Positions 1-7,334 of a stretch of DNA of 18,279 bases are shown piece after piece (within the stretch, counting starts at the first letter, position 1; every line of letters begins with the position of its first letter). The notes beneath the pieces are model-generated. The model did no database searches. It was given only the letters and a program-made list of their open reading frames with translations, and was not told the DNA's origin. A program made the position numbers and the translations under genes. This stretch comes from Acidobacteriaceae bacterium (GTDB taxonomy: Bacteria; Acidobacteriota; Terriglobia; Terriglobales; Acidobacteriaceae), in contig JASHTU010000046.1 of NCBI GenBank assembly GCA_030040395.1, forward strand, positions 1 through 18,279, written 5' to 3'.

Positions 1-166
1 CTATTTCCTCCCGGCGATCATCGCGGCTATCCGGCACACGCATAACGCTACCGGTATTTTGCTTTTGAACCTCTTTCTAGGCTGGACCGTCATCGGCTGG
101 GTCGTCGCTCTCCTGATGTCGATTTTCTCCGTCCCGTATTACGTCTACTATCACCGTGGATGGTGA
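1..166 (+). CDS. Superinfection immunity-type membrane protein, C-terminal part (5' truncated)
   Basis: An open frame enters from the left edge (first full codon at base 2) and stops with TGA at 164-166, giving 54 visible residues. The segment reads YFLPAIIAAIRHTHN, then a hydrophobic stretch with LNLFLGWTVIGWVVALLMS, then an aromatic tail ending YYVYYHRGW. A P-x-I-I-A-x-x-R-x-H-x-N loop followed by a hydrophobic helix with L-G-W-T-x-I-G-W-V-x-A-L is the signature of the small two-helix Imm_superinfect family (PF14373), named after the phage T4 Imm superinfection-exclusion protein. In bacteria these are widespread inner-membrane proteins of unproven function, so a phage-defence role is not shown here. 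The first helix and the start lie outside the window. No neighbour suggests a prophage. Confidence 0.75.
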   Translation, partial: YFLPAIIAAIRHTHNATGILLLNLFLGWTVIGWVVALLMSIFSVPYYVYYHRGW

Positions 167-223
167 GGCCAAGGGCGGCGATCGACGGATGGAAGCATTC
201 TGAACGCTTCTGAGCGGTTTCGT

Positions 224-251
224 GCCGGGGTGTGCGCCGCGCATCCCCGGC
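224..251 (+). other. Strong GC-rich stem-loop between the immunity-type gene and the S9 peptidase gene
   Basis: Left arm GCCGGGG (224-230) pairs with CCCCGGC (245-251). After a one-base bulge and a possible G-U pair, TGCG (233-236) pairs with CGCA (240-243) around a CCG loop. It lies 58 bases after the stop of the upstream gene and 30 bases before the ATG of the peptidase. No T-tract follows, so it is either a terminator without U-run or a 5'-UTR structure of the peptidase mRNA. An imperfect 19-base palindrome (GAAGCATTC-T-GAACGCTTC, one mismatch) sits just upstream at 192-210. Confidence 0.4.
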
Positions 252-280
252 GGTAACGGCGCCCTGATAGCATCTTCCCT

Positions 281-2422
281 ATGAGTTGGCTCACGCTCAC
301 CGGCAGGCGCTGCCTGGCGACCTCCGCCGCTCTCCTTATTTGGGCATTCCTCTGGGTTTCCGCCTCCATGGCGGAGGACGCGCGCCAGCTTTCGCCGGCG
401 GAGCAAGCGCACATCGATGAAGTCCTGCATAGCGTCAACCGCGGCCGCTTCATCGACCAGGTGGCTGTCTCGCCCGATGGCAAGCGGCTGGCCTGGGTGG
501 AGGAATCGAACGCAGGCGAAGAGATTCGCGTGGCCGCGATGGGCGAACTGGACAAGAGCCAGCGCGTGACCGCGGCCGCGGCGCCGGACGAGTCTTGCGA
601 CGAAAGTGAAATCGCGTGGTCGCCCGACTCGGCCTCCCTGGCGTTCTTCTCGGATTGCGCACGAGAGGGCGGGCAGCCGGACTTGTATCTTTCGCAACTC
701 GATGACGCCCCCGCGCGCCGTCTGACCGGCCTACGCGGCTACGTGGACGCTCCCGCCTTCTCGCCGGATGGGAAAGAAATCGCTTTCCTCTACGTGAAGG
801 GCGCCACGCGGCCAGCCGGCGCGCTGGCCGCCGAAACGTCGCCCGCGGGCGTGATCGGCGAGGACGACGTCGAGATCCAGCGCGTGGCCGTGACCCGCCT
901 TGACGCGGACGCGCCCAATGCTCTCGAGGTGACGCCCGCCAACCTGCATGTATTCGAGTTCGACTGGTCCCCGGACTCGAAGTCCCTGGCCTATATCGCC
1001 GCCGATCCGCCCGGCGAGAACAACTGGTGGGTGGCGAAGCTCTACACGCAGGAATTGGGCGGAGCGGCAAAGGCGATTCTTGCCTCGGCCGAGGATTCGG
1101 GACCGCTCCACGGGCTGCAGATTGCCGTGCCGCGCTGGTCGCCAGACGGCCACGCCATCGCCTTCATCGGCGGCCTGATGAGCGACCAGGGAGTGACCGG
1201 CGGCGACGTATACGTCGTACCCTCAACAGGCGCTCAGAACCCAATCAACCTTACCGCCGGGCGACATGAAACCGCCTCCTGGATTTCATGGACTATACCG
1301 GGACAAATTGACTATACAGCGCTTGCCGGAGGATTCAGCCAGCTCCGCACTCTGGTTCTCAGGTCACCGTCGAGCCTCTCTGTCCGGAACAATGTGGTCA
1401 ACTTCCAGTTCCCCTCCAGCATCGGCGCTGGCCGCCTGGAGATGAGTCTTTCTTATGAGCGCGGCCAGTTCGCCTTCATAAAAAGTTCTTTTTCTGAGCC
1501 GCCTGAGATCTGGTATGCCAGGGACGTCGGTGCCGAGTGCAGTGCTCCCGCCGACAACCCAAACGCCTGTTACGAATTTCGGCAGCTCTCGCACTTCAAC
1601 GAAGGAGTACAACCAGCGTGGGGCAAGACGGTTTCGCTGGCCTGGACGAGCGAGGGATTTCATGTGCAGGGCTGGCTCATGCTGCCCAAAGGCTACGACC
1701 CGGCCAAGAAATACCCGCCCGGCAAGTATCCGCTCATTGTGGAAGTTCATGGCGGCCCGTCTTCGGCGGTGGTTCCCCGCTGGGCACGTGGTGATCCTCT
1801 CAGCCCCGAAGCGTTTTCGGCGCTCGGCTACTTTGTTCTGGAGCCTAATCCGCGCGGCAGCTACGGGCAGGGCGAGGCGTTCACCCAGGCCAACCGTAAG
1901 GACTTCGGCTACGGCGACCTGCGGGACATCCTGGCCGGCGTGGACGCCGTCGAGGCCAGATTCCCCATCGACGCCGGGCGCGTGGGTTTGACCGGCTGGA
2001 GCTACGGCGGTTTCATGACCATGTTCGCCATCACCCAGACGCACCGGTTTAAAGCCGCGGTTGCCGGCGCGGGCATCTCCGACTGGCTGAGCTATTATGG
2101 CGAGAACTCCATCGACCAGTGGATGATTCCGTTTTTCGGGGCCTCGGTGTACGACGATCCGGCGGTCTACGCCAAAAGTTCCGCCATCGATTTCATCAAG
2201 CAGGCGCGCACGCCCACGCTGGTGGTGGTGGGCGACCGCGACGGCGAGTGTCCCGCGCCGCAGTCGTTCGAGTTCTGGCACGCGCTGCGCGACCTGCATG
2301 TGCCCACGGAGCTGGTGGTTTACCCGAACGAAGGACATGGATTTGTGAACCCCGCGCACCGGCGCGACGTGCTGGAGCGCGCGGCGGAGTGGTTCGCCCG
2401 GTACATGCCTGCCAGCGGGTGA
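281..2422 (+). CDS. Exported S9-family (prolyl oligopeptidase-like) serine peptidase
   Basis: The 713-residue product is a secreted peptidase expected to cleave peptides, often N-terminal dipeptides or near proline, in the periplasm or outside the cell. Residues 1-31 form a signal peptide (RR then a hydrophobic core, SASMA cleavage site). Residues about 55-430 carry TolB/PD40-type beta-propeller repeats (VSPDGKRLAWVEE, WSPDSASLAFFSD, FSPDGKEIAFLY, WSPDSKSLAYIA, WSPDGHAIAFIG). The alpha/beta-hydrolase domain covers about 450-713, with oxyanion-side VEVHGGPSS, nucleophile elbow GWSYGG (Ser574), Asp654 in GDRDGEC and His686 in NEGHGF, so the triad is complete. Length is normal for S9 enzymes. 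The start at 281 lacks an obvious Shine-Dalgarno but is the one that supplies the signal peptide; a later Met30 would remove it. It appears to be transcribed alone: 114 bases separate it from the previous gene and 289 from the next. Substrate cannot be read from the sequence. Confidence 0.93.
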   Translation: MSWLTLTGRRCLATSAALLIWAFLWVSASMAEDARQLSPAEQAHIDEVLHSVNRGRFIDQVAVSPDGKRLAWVEESNAGEEIRVAAMGELDKSQRVTAAAAPDESCDESEIAWSPDSASLAFFSDCAREGGQPDLYLSQLDDAPARRLTGLRGYVDAPAFSPDGKEIAFLYVKGATRPAGALAAETSPAGVIGEDDVEIQRVAVTRLDADAPNALEVTPANLHVFEFDWSPDSKSLAYIAADPPGENNWWVAKLYTQELGGAAKAILASAEDSGPLHGLQIAVPRWSPDGHAIAFIGGLMSDQGVTGGDVYVVPSTGAQNPINLTAGRHETASWISWTIPGQIDYTALAGGFSQLRTLVLRSPSSLSVRNNVVNFQFPSSIGAGRLEMSLSYERGQFAFIKSSFSEPPEIWYARDVGAECSAPADNPNACYEFRQLSHFNEGVQPAWGKTVSLAWTSEGFHVQGWLMLPKGYDPAKKYPPGKYPLIVEVHGGPSSAVVPRWARGDPLSPEAFSALGYFVLEPNPRGSYGQGEAFTQANRKDFGYGDLRDILAGVDAVEARFPIDAGRVGLTGWSYGGFMTMFAITQTHRFKAAVAGAGISDWLSYYGENSIDQWMIPFFGASVYDDPAVYAKSSAIDFIKQARTPTLVVVGDRDGECPAPQSFEFWHALRDLHVPTELVVYPNEGHGFVNPAHRRDVLERAAEWFARYMPASG

Positions 2423-2673
2423 AGCGGGCTGCTCGCCATCGCCTTGCGGCGGAGTCTATCGGAGAGAGTTTGCAGGCAGCTTGGGTTTGCATCCGGGGCG
2501 AGCCCCTGCTGATACACTTTTCCTTTGGAGTTTTTGAGTTTGCTCGCCTGCCTGAAACGATTCGTAGCCGGATTGCGGAAGGACGGCGGGCGATGTTGAT
2601 TTCTCGGCGGCAAGCCTGCGCCGGACAGGCGAGCGGTCGGCTCAATTCATCATCTCTGACGGAGTCGGACAGA

Positions 2674-2702
2674 CCGTTCCGCGGTGCGATGGGGCGGAAC
2701 GG
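2674..2702 (+). promoter_or_regulatory. Perfect 9-base inverted repeat abutting the ribosome binding site of the lipoprotein gene
   Basis: CCGTTCCGC (2674-2682) and GCGGAACGG (2694-2702) are exact reverse complements separated by 11 bases. The last two bases of the right arm are the first two of the Shine-Dalgarno-like GGGGAGG (2701-2707) that precedes the ATG at 2712. As RNA this is a stable hairpin beside the ribosome binding site; as DNA it could be a repressor site. Which of the two applies is not known. Confidence 0.45.
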
Positions 2703-2711
2703 GGAGGATTC

Positions 2712-5315
2712 ATGCGGCGGTTTTTGACGCTTGTTTGCTTGTTGTGTTTGGCCATTCCCGCCGGGGTTTCCATCTCCGGCTGCACGCGCAACCCGGCGGC
2801 CAAGTACTGTCCCCTGAACTCAGGTTACGATTTGCAGACGACCCAGGTGGCTTACATCCTGTTGCAGCCCGAGATCACCGGCCTTTCGCTGGCCTACGGA
2901 CAGACCGCGCAGGTGCAGTCGCCGCAGGCGTTCACCTGCCTCGAGACGTCCGCCTCGGTGGGCGCCAACAGTTACACTTACGGCACCACCAACAATCAGC
3001 TCGTGGACATCTCGCCCACCGGATACATCTGCGCCGGCACCTGGAACCGCAACACCGGCGGCGGCATTGCCAACTACACCTACTGCAATCCGCCGGATCC
3101 CATACCCTCAACCAATGGCCTGCCGTACTCCATCGCCTATGTCACGGCCACCGCGGATTCGGTCACCTCTAACCCGGTTGCGGTCCACGTCCATCCGGCC
3201 ATCACCTCCATCGCTCTGGTGGGGCCGCAACAATGCGTTTCACAAACCCAGGTGGCGCAACTCGACACCCAGGCTTGCTATGGGATCAACGGCAAGCAAT
3301 ATGAGCTGTGCGCACCGGCAGGCTTGAGTTCGGCCAACTTCGCCTGCCCGGGCGGTTTGCCCCCGGGTATAACTTCCGTTCCCATTTGCGAATCGACCAT
3401 CGGGCTCATGACCTTCAACGTGGGCAACGCTCAAGTGGGTTCGATCAATTCCACTAATAACCAAATCACCGCTGAGCAGCCCGGGACCACGGTCATCACC
3501 GGCTCCATTGCCGGCTCCGGCTCGGCAGCGGGTTACTTCTCCACCTGCCCGCCGGCGTCAATCAGCGTCAAGCTGGCCAACGGGTCCACATCGGGAACTA
3601 TCACCCAGGGGGTGCCACAAAACCTCACCACGACGGTGTACGACACCAACGGCAACCCGCTTACCGGCCTGACCCTCGCCTACCAGTCCACGAACCCCAT
3701 CGATATCAGCGCCAGCTCCGGCGGGGTCATCACCACCAGCTTCCCCGGTGTGGCTTCGCTCTACGCGGTTTGCCAGCCGCCTACGTGCAATCCGTCGCCC
3801 ATCAATCAAATCGGCGTCAACGGCACCGGCCTGTCGATCGCTTCCAACCCGGTGAACATCACCACCCCGGGAACGGCGAGCGATTATGTGTGGTTCGCGG
3901 CCCCGGGCCAGTCGCAGTACTTTGTTCCCATCGAGCTGCTCACCGGCGCCTTGGGCGCCAATGTGCGCCTGCCCTACGTCCCCAACTCCTTGCAGATGGA
4001 CCGCAACGGCGCTGATCTTTACTTCGGCTCGCCCCACGAGCTGATGGTTTATAACACCAACTCGAACGCCATCTCCAAACAGGACACAACGGCGCCGGGC
4101 GTGGTGCTGGCGGTCTCGCCCGACAATTCCCATCTGCTGATCAATGACCAGGCCCGTCACCTGTTCTACCTCTATCCCACCTCGGGCGGCGCCGCGACCA
4201 CCTTTCCCGGCATGGGCAATGCCGCCGAGTGGACCCCAGACTCGCAAACGCTCTATATAACCGACAATGCGAACCTGAACACGCCGGCAAGCTGCAGCGC
4301 GCAGGGCCCCTTGCAGATCACCGGCCATACCGACGCGCTCTACGTCTACAACGCGAACACCGGTTGGAGCACCTATCCGCTGCCGCCCAGCCCGCTGCCG
4401 CCTAGCGACATCCCCACCTGCTCCACGCCCCCCAACGTGGCTCCGCCGACGCTTGCGCAAACCCCCGCCATCATGATTCCCGGTGTAGGCGCGTACCTGC
4501 GCGGCACGCCCACTGTGGTCCACACCTGGTGCCCCACGGGTACGGTGGGTAACGCAACCAGCATGACGTTTTACCCCGAGGGTGACAACGTCAATGGCGT
4601 TCCCGATCCCGCTCCGGTGCAGTCTGACGCCTTGGCTTCCACCGTCGAAGGTCACCACATTCTGGGCGCCGAGTGGCTCGGGGGCGGCGGGATAACGCTC
4701 AGCGATATCGGGGTCACGGTTCCCAGCGTGGCTGCCAATGGCGTCACCACTCCGATCGCCTGCCCGGTCAGCACCAACGCCACCACGGGAGTCCAGACAC
4801 TTTTGCCTCTCAACGTCGATTACACGGTGAACCCATCCCAGACCTTGAGCGTCAGGGCGACGACTGTGGACCAGGTGGTGACCGGTTCTACGCCAGTTGC
4901 GGCGGGCCAGACACAGGGGTCGAGCCTGGCCTTCATCACGTATTCAGGTTCCACGACCGGCGCTTCCCTGCCCTATTACCTGCCGGCGGCGAGCGGGGCC
5001 GGAACCCTGAGCTACGTTCCTCTCACCGGCAGTTCCGCCATCACCGGGCCCGTCGCGGGAGCCTTCAGCCCCGACAATACGACCTTCTTTGTGTCCACGG
5101 CTGGCGACAACATGATCCACTACATCACCATTCCCAACGCTATTTCGGGATCGTCCGTGCCCACCGACACCAAACAAGTCAGTCCCAACCTTCCGGCTTG
5201 CACGCCGGTTTCCGCCGGGGGCAACGACGCCGGCTGCACGTATCCCTCCGCGCCCGCGCCGGGAGCCGTCGTTCCCGCCACGGTGATCACCGTCAAGCCA
5301 CGCTCCGTGACATAA
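2712..5315 (+). CDS. Cysteine-rich lipoprotein with bacterial Ig-like and beta-propeller regions
   Basis: An 867-residue envelope protein of unknown function. The N-terminus is a lipoprotein signal: MRR, a hydrophobic core, and lipobox I-S-G-C with Cys24 as the acylated residue. Residues about 40-390 are Thr/Ser/Gly-rich beta-sandwich sequence resembling bacterial Ig-like (Big) domains (for example around 160, AITSIALVGPQQC, and around 300, GVPQNLTTTVYDTNGNPLTGLTLAY). From about 394 to the end, repeats such as VLAVSPDNSHLLIND, AEWTPDSQTLYITDN and GAFSPDNTTFFVSTAGDNMIHY point to a YncE/lactonase-like seven-bladed propeller. About twenty cysteines are spread over the mature chain, unusual for such folds, and suggest disulfide stabilisation outside the cytoplasm. 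The start is fixed by GGGGAGG five bases upstream. The architecture recurs in Acidobacteriota as a surface protein. A binding or adhesion role is plausible but not demonstrable; no catalytic motif is visible. Confidence 0.8.
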   Translation: MRRFLTLVCLLCLAIPAGVSISGCTRNPAAKYCPLNSGYDLQTTQVAYILLQPEITGLSLAYGQTAQVQSPQAFTCLETSASVGANSYTYGTTNNQLVDISPTGYICAGTWNRNTGGGIANYTYCNPPDPIPSTNGLPYSIAYVTATADSVTSNPVAVHVHPAITSIALVGPQQCVSQTQVAQLDTQACYGINGKQYELCAPAGLSSANFACPGGLPPGITSVPICESTIGLMTFNVGNAQVGSINSTNNQITAEQPGTTVITGSIAGSGSAAGYFSTCPPASISVKLANGSTSGTITQGVPQNLTTTVYDTNGNPLTGLTLAYQSTNPIDISASSGGVITTSFPGVASLYAVCQPPTCNPSPINQIGVNGTGLSIASNPVNITTPGTASDYVWFAAPGQSQYFVPIELLTGALGANVRLPYVPNSLQMDRNGADLYFGSPHELMVYNTNSNAISKQDTTAPGVVLAVSPDNSHLLINDQARHLFYLYPTSGGAATTFPGMGNAAEWTPDSQTLYITDNANLNTPASCSAQGPLQITGHTDALYVYNANTGWSTYPLPPSPLPPSDIPTCSTPPNVAPPTLAQTPAIMIPGVGAYLRGTPTVVHTWCPTGTVGNATSMTFYPEGDNVNGVPDPAPVQSDALASTVEGHHILGAEWLGGGGITLSDIGVTVPSVAANGVTTPIACPVSTNATTGVQTLLPLNVDYTVNPSQTLSVRATTVDQVVTGSTPVAAGQTQGSSLAFITYSGSTTGASLPYYLPAASGAGTLSYVPLTGSSAITGPVAGAFSPDNTTFFVSTAGDNMIHYITIPNAISGSSVPTDTKQVSPNLPACTPVSAGGNDAGCTYPSAPAPGAVVPATVITVKPRSVT

Positions 5316-5515
5316 AGAGCGGCTTCGGGACCGGCAGATTGCGCCATGGCTTTTCTCCGCCGGGCCGGCTTCGCGTCGGTCCGGTTGTATCTTTCGGCTG
5401 GGTTGGAATCGGGGTTTGCCGGCGCGGCGGACTCTCGACCAGTTCGGTTGCAGAACCCGCCCTGCAGCGCTCAATGCGTGTGAACTGAGCTAGCGCCGGA
5501 CGTCTTTGGAGCCGA

Positions 5516-5719
5516 TTATCGCATGAGCTTAGGTTCTTCGCCTGCGTCGGCCGCTTCTTCGTGGATGGAGGTCCGGTGCAACCGGCGCAAATGAAGCTCA
5601 ATAAGCTCAAGCCGCGTCTCAATATGAGCAGAGCGGGCGTTATTCAGAAGAATCGCCAGCAGCGCCAACACCGACGGCATGCCCACCAGCAGAATTAATT
5701 GCCAATTTGTAAGGATCAT
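5516..5719 (-). CDS. Small single-pass membrane protein with cytoplasmic helix, function unknown
   Basis: A 67-residue product. Residues about 5-26 (NWQLILLVGMPSVLALLAIL) form one membrane helix that starts with a Trp and contains an internal Met-Pro. It is followed by LNNAR and a charged amphipathic helix (IETRLELIELHLRRLHR, about 33-49) likely to form a coiled coil. The tail is acidic (EEAADAGEEP). This pattern, a membrane helix near the start, L-L-N-N/Q-R, then a heptad-like helix, resembles small proteins often met in Acidobacteriota genomes, which supports it as a real gene. I start at the ATG at 5719, directly before the membrane segment; the frame stays open to a TTG at 5767 that would add 16 residues. 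Neither start has a convincing Shine-Dalgarno. It converges with the lipoprotein gene and diverges from rhmD. Confidence 0.55.
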   Translation of the reverse strand: MILTNWQLILLVGMPSVLALLAILLNNARSAHIETRLELIELHLRRLHRTSIHEEAADAGEEPKLMR

Positions 5720-5824
5720 CTGCGTATAGTGCACCGTCTTCAAAAAGCGTTTCAGGACGCGTCCCAAACTGCGGGAACATTGCTTGGATTACCGTCGCAT
5801 TCTCTACTTTGAGGGATTTCTCGC

Positions 5825-7012
5825 ATGAGCGGCCCTACCATTCGCCAGGTGCGCGCCTATGTCTTCCGTGGTGGAGGCGGCGACTACCACGACCAGGGAA
5901 GCGGTCACTGGATCGATGACCATATTGCGACGCCGATGGCGAAATATCCGCAATTCCGAGCCAGCCGCCAATCCTTCGGTCTCAACGTCCTTGGCAGCTT
6001 GGTTATCGAGATCGAGGCCGACAACGGCGAAGTGGGATTCGCCGTCACCACCGGCGGAGAACCGGCAGCCTGGATCGTAGAGATGCACCTGGCGCGGTTT
6101 CTTGAGGGCGCGCGCGTGACGGATGTCGAGCGCATTTGGGACCAGATGTATCTCTCCACGCTTTATTACGGCCGCAAAGGAATCGTGCTCAACGCGATAA
6201 GCTGCGTTGACTTGGCTCTTTGGGATCTGGTGGGAAAGCTGCGACAGGAGCCCGTCTACCACCTCCTCGGCGGTCCGGTGCGTGACGAGCTGGTCTTCTA
6301 CGCCACCGGGGCCCGGCCAGATCTGGCCAAACAGATGGGCTTCATGGGCGGCAAGCTGCCTCTTCATCACGGTCCGGCCGAAGGCGAGGAGGGATTGGCG
6401 AAAAATCTGGCGCAACTGGCCGAGATGCGCTCCCGAACCGGCGACGATTTCTGGCTGATGCTGGACTGCTGGATGAGCCTCGATCTGAATTATGCGCTCC
6501 GGCTGGCTCACGGCGCTTCCCGCTTCGGGCTCAAATGGATTGAGGAGGCGCTTTTGCCGGACGATTACTGGGGCTACGCGGAATTGCGGCGCAAGGCGCC
6601 GGCCGGCATGTTGATTACCACCGGCGAACACGAAGCCACGCGCTGGGGCTTCCGCATGTTGCTGGAGATGGGCTGCGCAGATATTCTTCAGCCCGACGTG
6701 GGGTGGTGCGGCGGCGTCACCGAGCTCATCCGGATATCCGCGCTGGCCGACGCGCGCGGAGTCCTGGTGGTTCCCCACGGCTCAAGTGTCTACAGTTACC
6801 ATTTCGTCGTGACCCGGCACAACAGCCCCTTCTCCGAGTTTCTGATGATGGCGCCGGGCGCGGACCGGGTGATTCCCATGTTTGCGCCGCTGCTCCTGGA
6901 CGAGCCGGTCCCGGTGAATGGGCGAATGAAGCTGCCGGAGACGCCCGGGTTCGGCGTGCGCCTCAACCCGGAGTGCAAGCTACGCCGTCCCTATAACCAC
7001 CATGCGCAATGA
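5825..7012 (+). CDS. rhmD: L-rhamnonate dehydratase
   Basis: An enolase-superfamily enzyme (EC 4.2.1.90) that dehydrates L-rhamnonate to 2-dehydro-3-deoxy-L-rhamnonate in the non-phosphorylative rhamnose pathway; cytoplasmic, no signal peptide. At 395 residues it follows E. coli RhmD almost end to end: [83 protein letters not shown] and EPVPVNGR. Mg2+ ligands are Asp214, Glu240 and Glu268, spaced as in the E. coli enzyme; His318 is the expected general base, with His28 and Arg48 on the substrate side and His269 after the third ligand. The start has GAGGGA eight bases upstream. No rhamnose dehydrogenase or KDR aldolase is in the window, so the rest of the cytoplasmic pathway must lie elsewhere. 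One difference is GEHE in place of E. coli GEHH after Glu268. Confidence 0.95.
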   Translation: MSGPTIRQVRAYVFRGGGGDYHDQGSGHWIDDHIATPMAKYPQFRASRQSFGLNVLGSLVIEIEADNGEVGFAVTTGGEPAAWIVEMHLARFLEGARVTDVERIWDQMYLSTLYYGRKGIVLNAISCVDLALWDLVGKLRQEPVYHLLGGPVRDELVFYATGARPDLAKQMGFMGGKLPLHHGPAEGEEGLAKNLAQLAEMRSRTGDDFWLMLDCWMSLDLNYALRLAHGASRFGLKWIEEALLPDDYWGYAELRRKAPAGMLITTGEHEATRWGFRMLLEMGCADILQPDVGWCGGVTELIRISALADARGVLVVPHGSSVYSYHFVVTRHNSPFSEFLMMAPGADRVIPMFAPLLLDEPVPVNGRMKLPETPGFGVRLNPECKLRRPYNHHAQ

Positions 7013-7334
7013 AGGGGAAGAAAATTGACCGAGAATTGAAGCGCCGGATCGCAGTCAGGGCGCCATTCGGTCGCAATGCCTGCCGTGCTCCTCACTCAAT
7101 ATGCGACCAGCCGTACTGGCCCGAGCAGGCCGGAAACAGCGGGTTCGAAAGGCGCTCTGTTCGGTATGCCCTGTATCGCCATCGACGGCTTTCCCGCGGT
7201 CGCCGCAGCTGGAGAAGCCACCGTTTTAAGACCCGGCATCGGACGGCTCGGAGGCAACGCGTAGCCGCTTCCCGCTGCTGGAAAAGAGGGCTTGTGGGGA
7301 TTGCAAAGGTCTGACTATCACCCTGGGAGGCGCT
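7013..7334. other. 322-base stretch with no convincing gene
   Basis: This lies between the convergent rhmD and the exported enolase-superfamily gene. Two overlapping open frames on the plus strand (7009-7314, very Arg-rich, and 7076-7264) show no recognisable domain or good ribosome binding site, and I do not call them. I found no clear terminator hairpin with a T-run, although the convergent arrangement requires termination here. It may be decayed coding sequence. Confidence 0.4.

Noticed and set aside
1..166. Phage defence island or prophage suggested by the superinfection-immunity family name
   Set aside because: The family is common in bacteria outside phages, and no integrase, phage structural or defence gene is in the window.
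3558..4658. Long antisense frame of 366 codons opposite the lipoprotein gene
   Set aside because: It is a shadow of a GC-rich coding frame: Gly/Arg/Val-rich, no domain, no ribosome binding site, and the sense frame has a clear lipobox and domains.
7130..7165. GGTTCGAAAG within pairing arms, resembling a tRNA T-loop
   Set aside because: No acceptor, D or anticodon stems can be drawn at the right distances.
7009..7314. 101-codon frame whose ATG overlaps the rhmD stop (ATGA)
   Set aside because: The product is extremely Arg-rich and low in ordinary protein character, and an overlapping second frame exists; it looks like a non-coding GC-rich frame.
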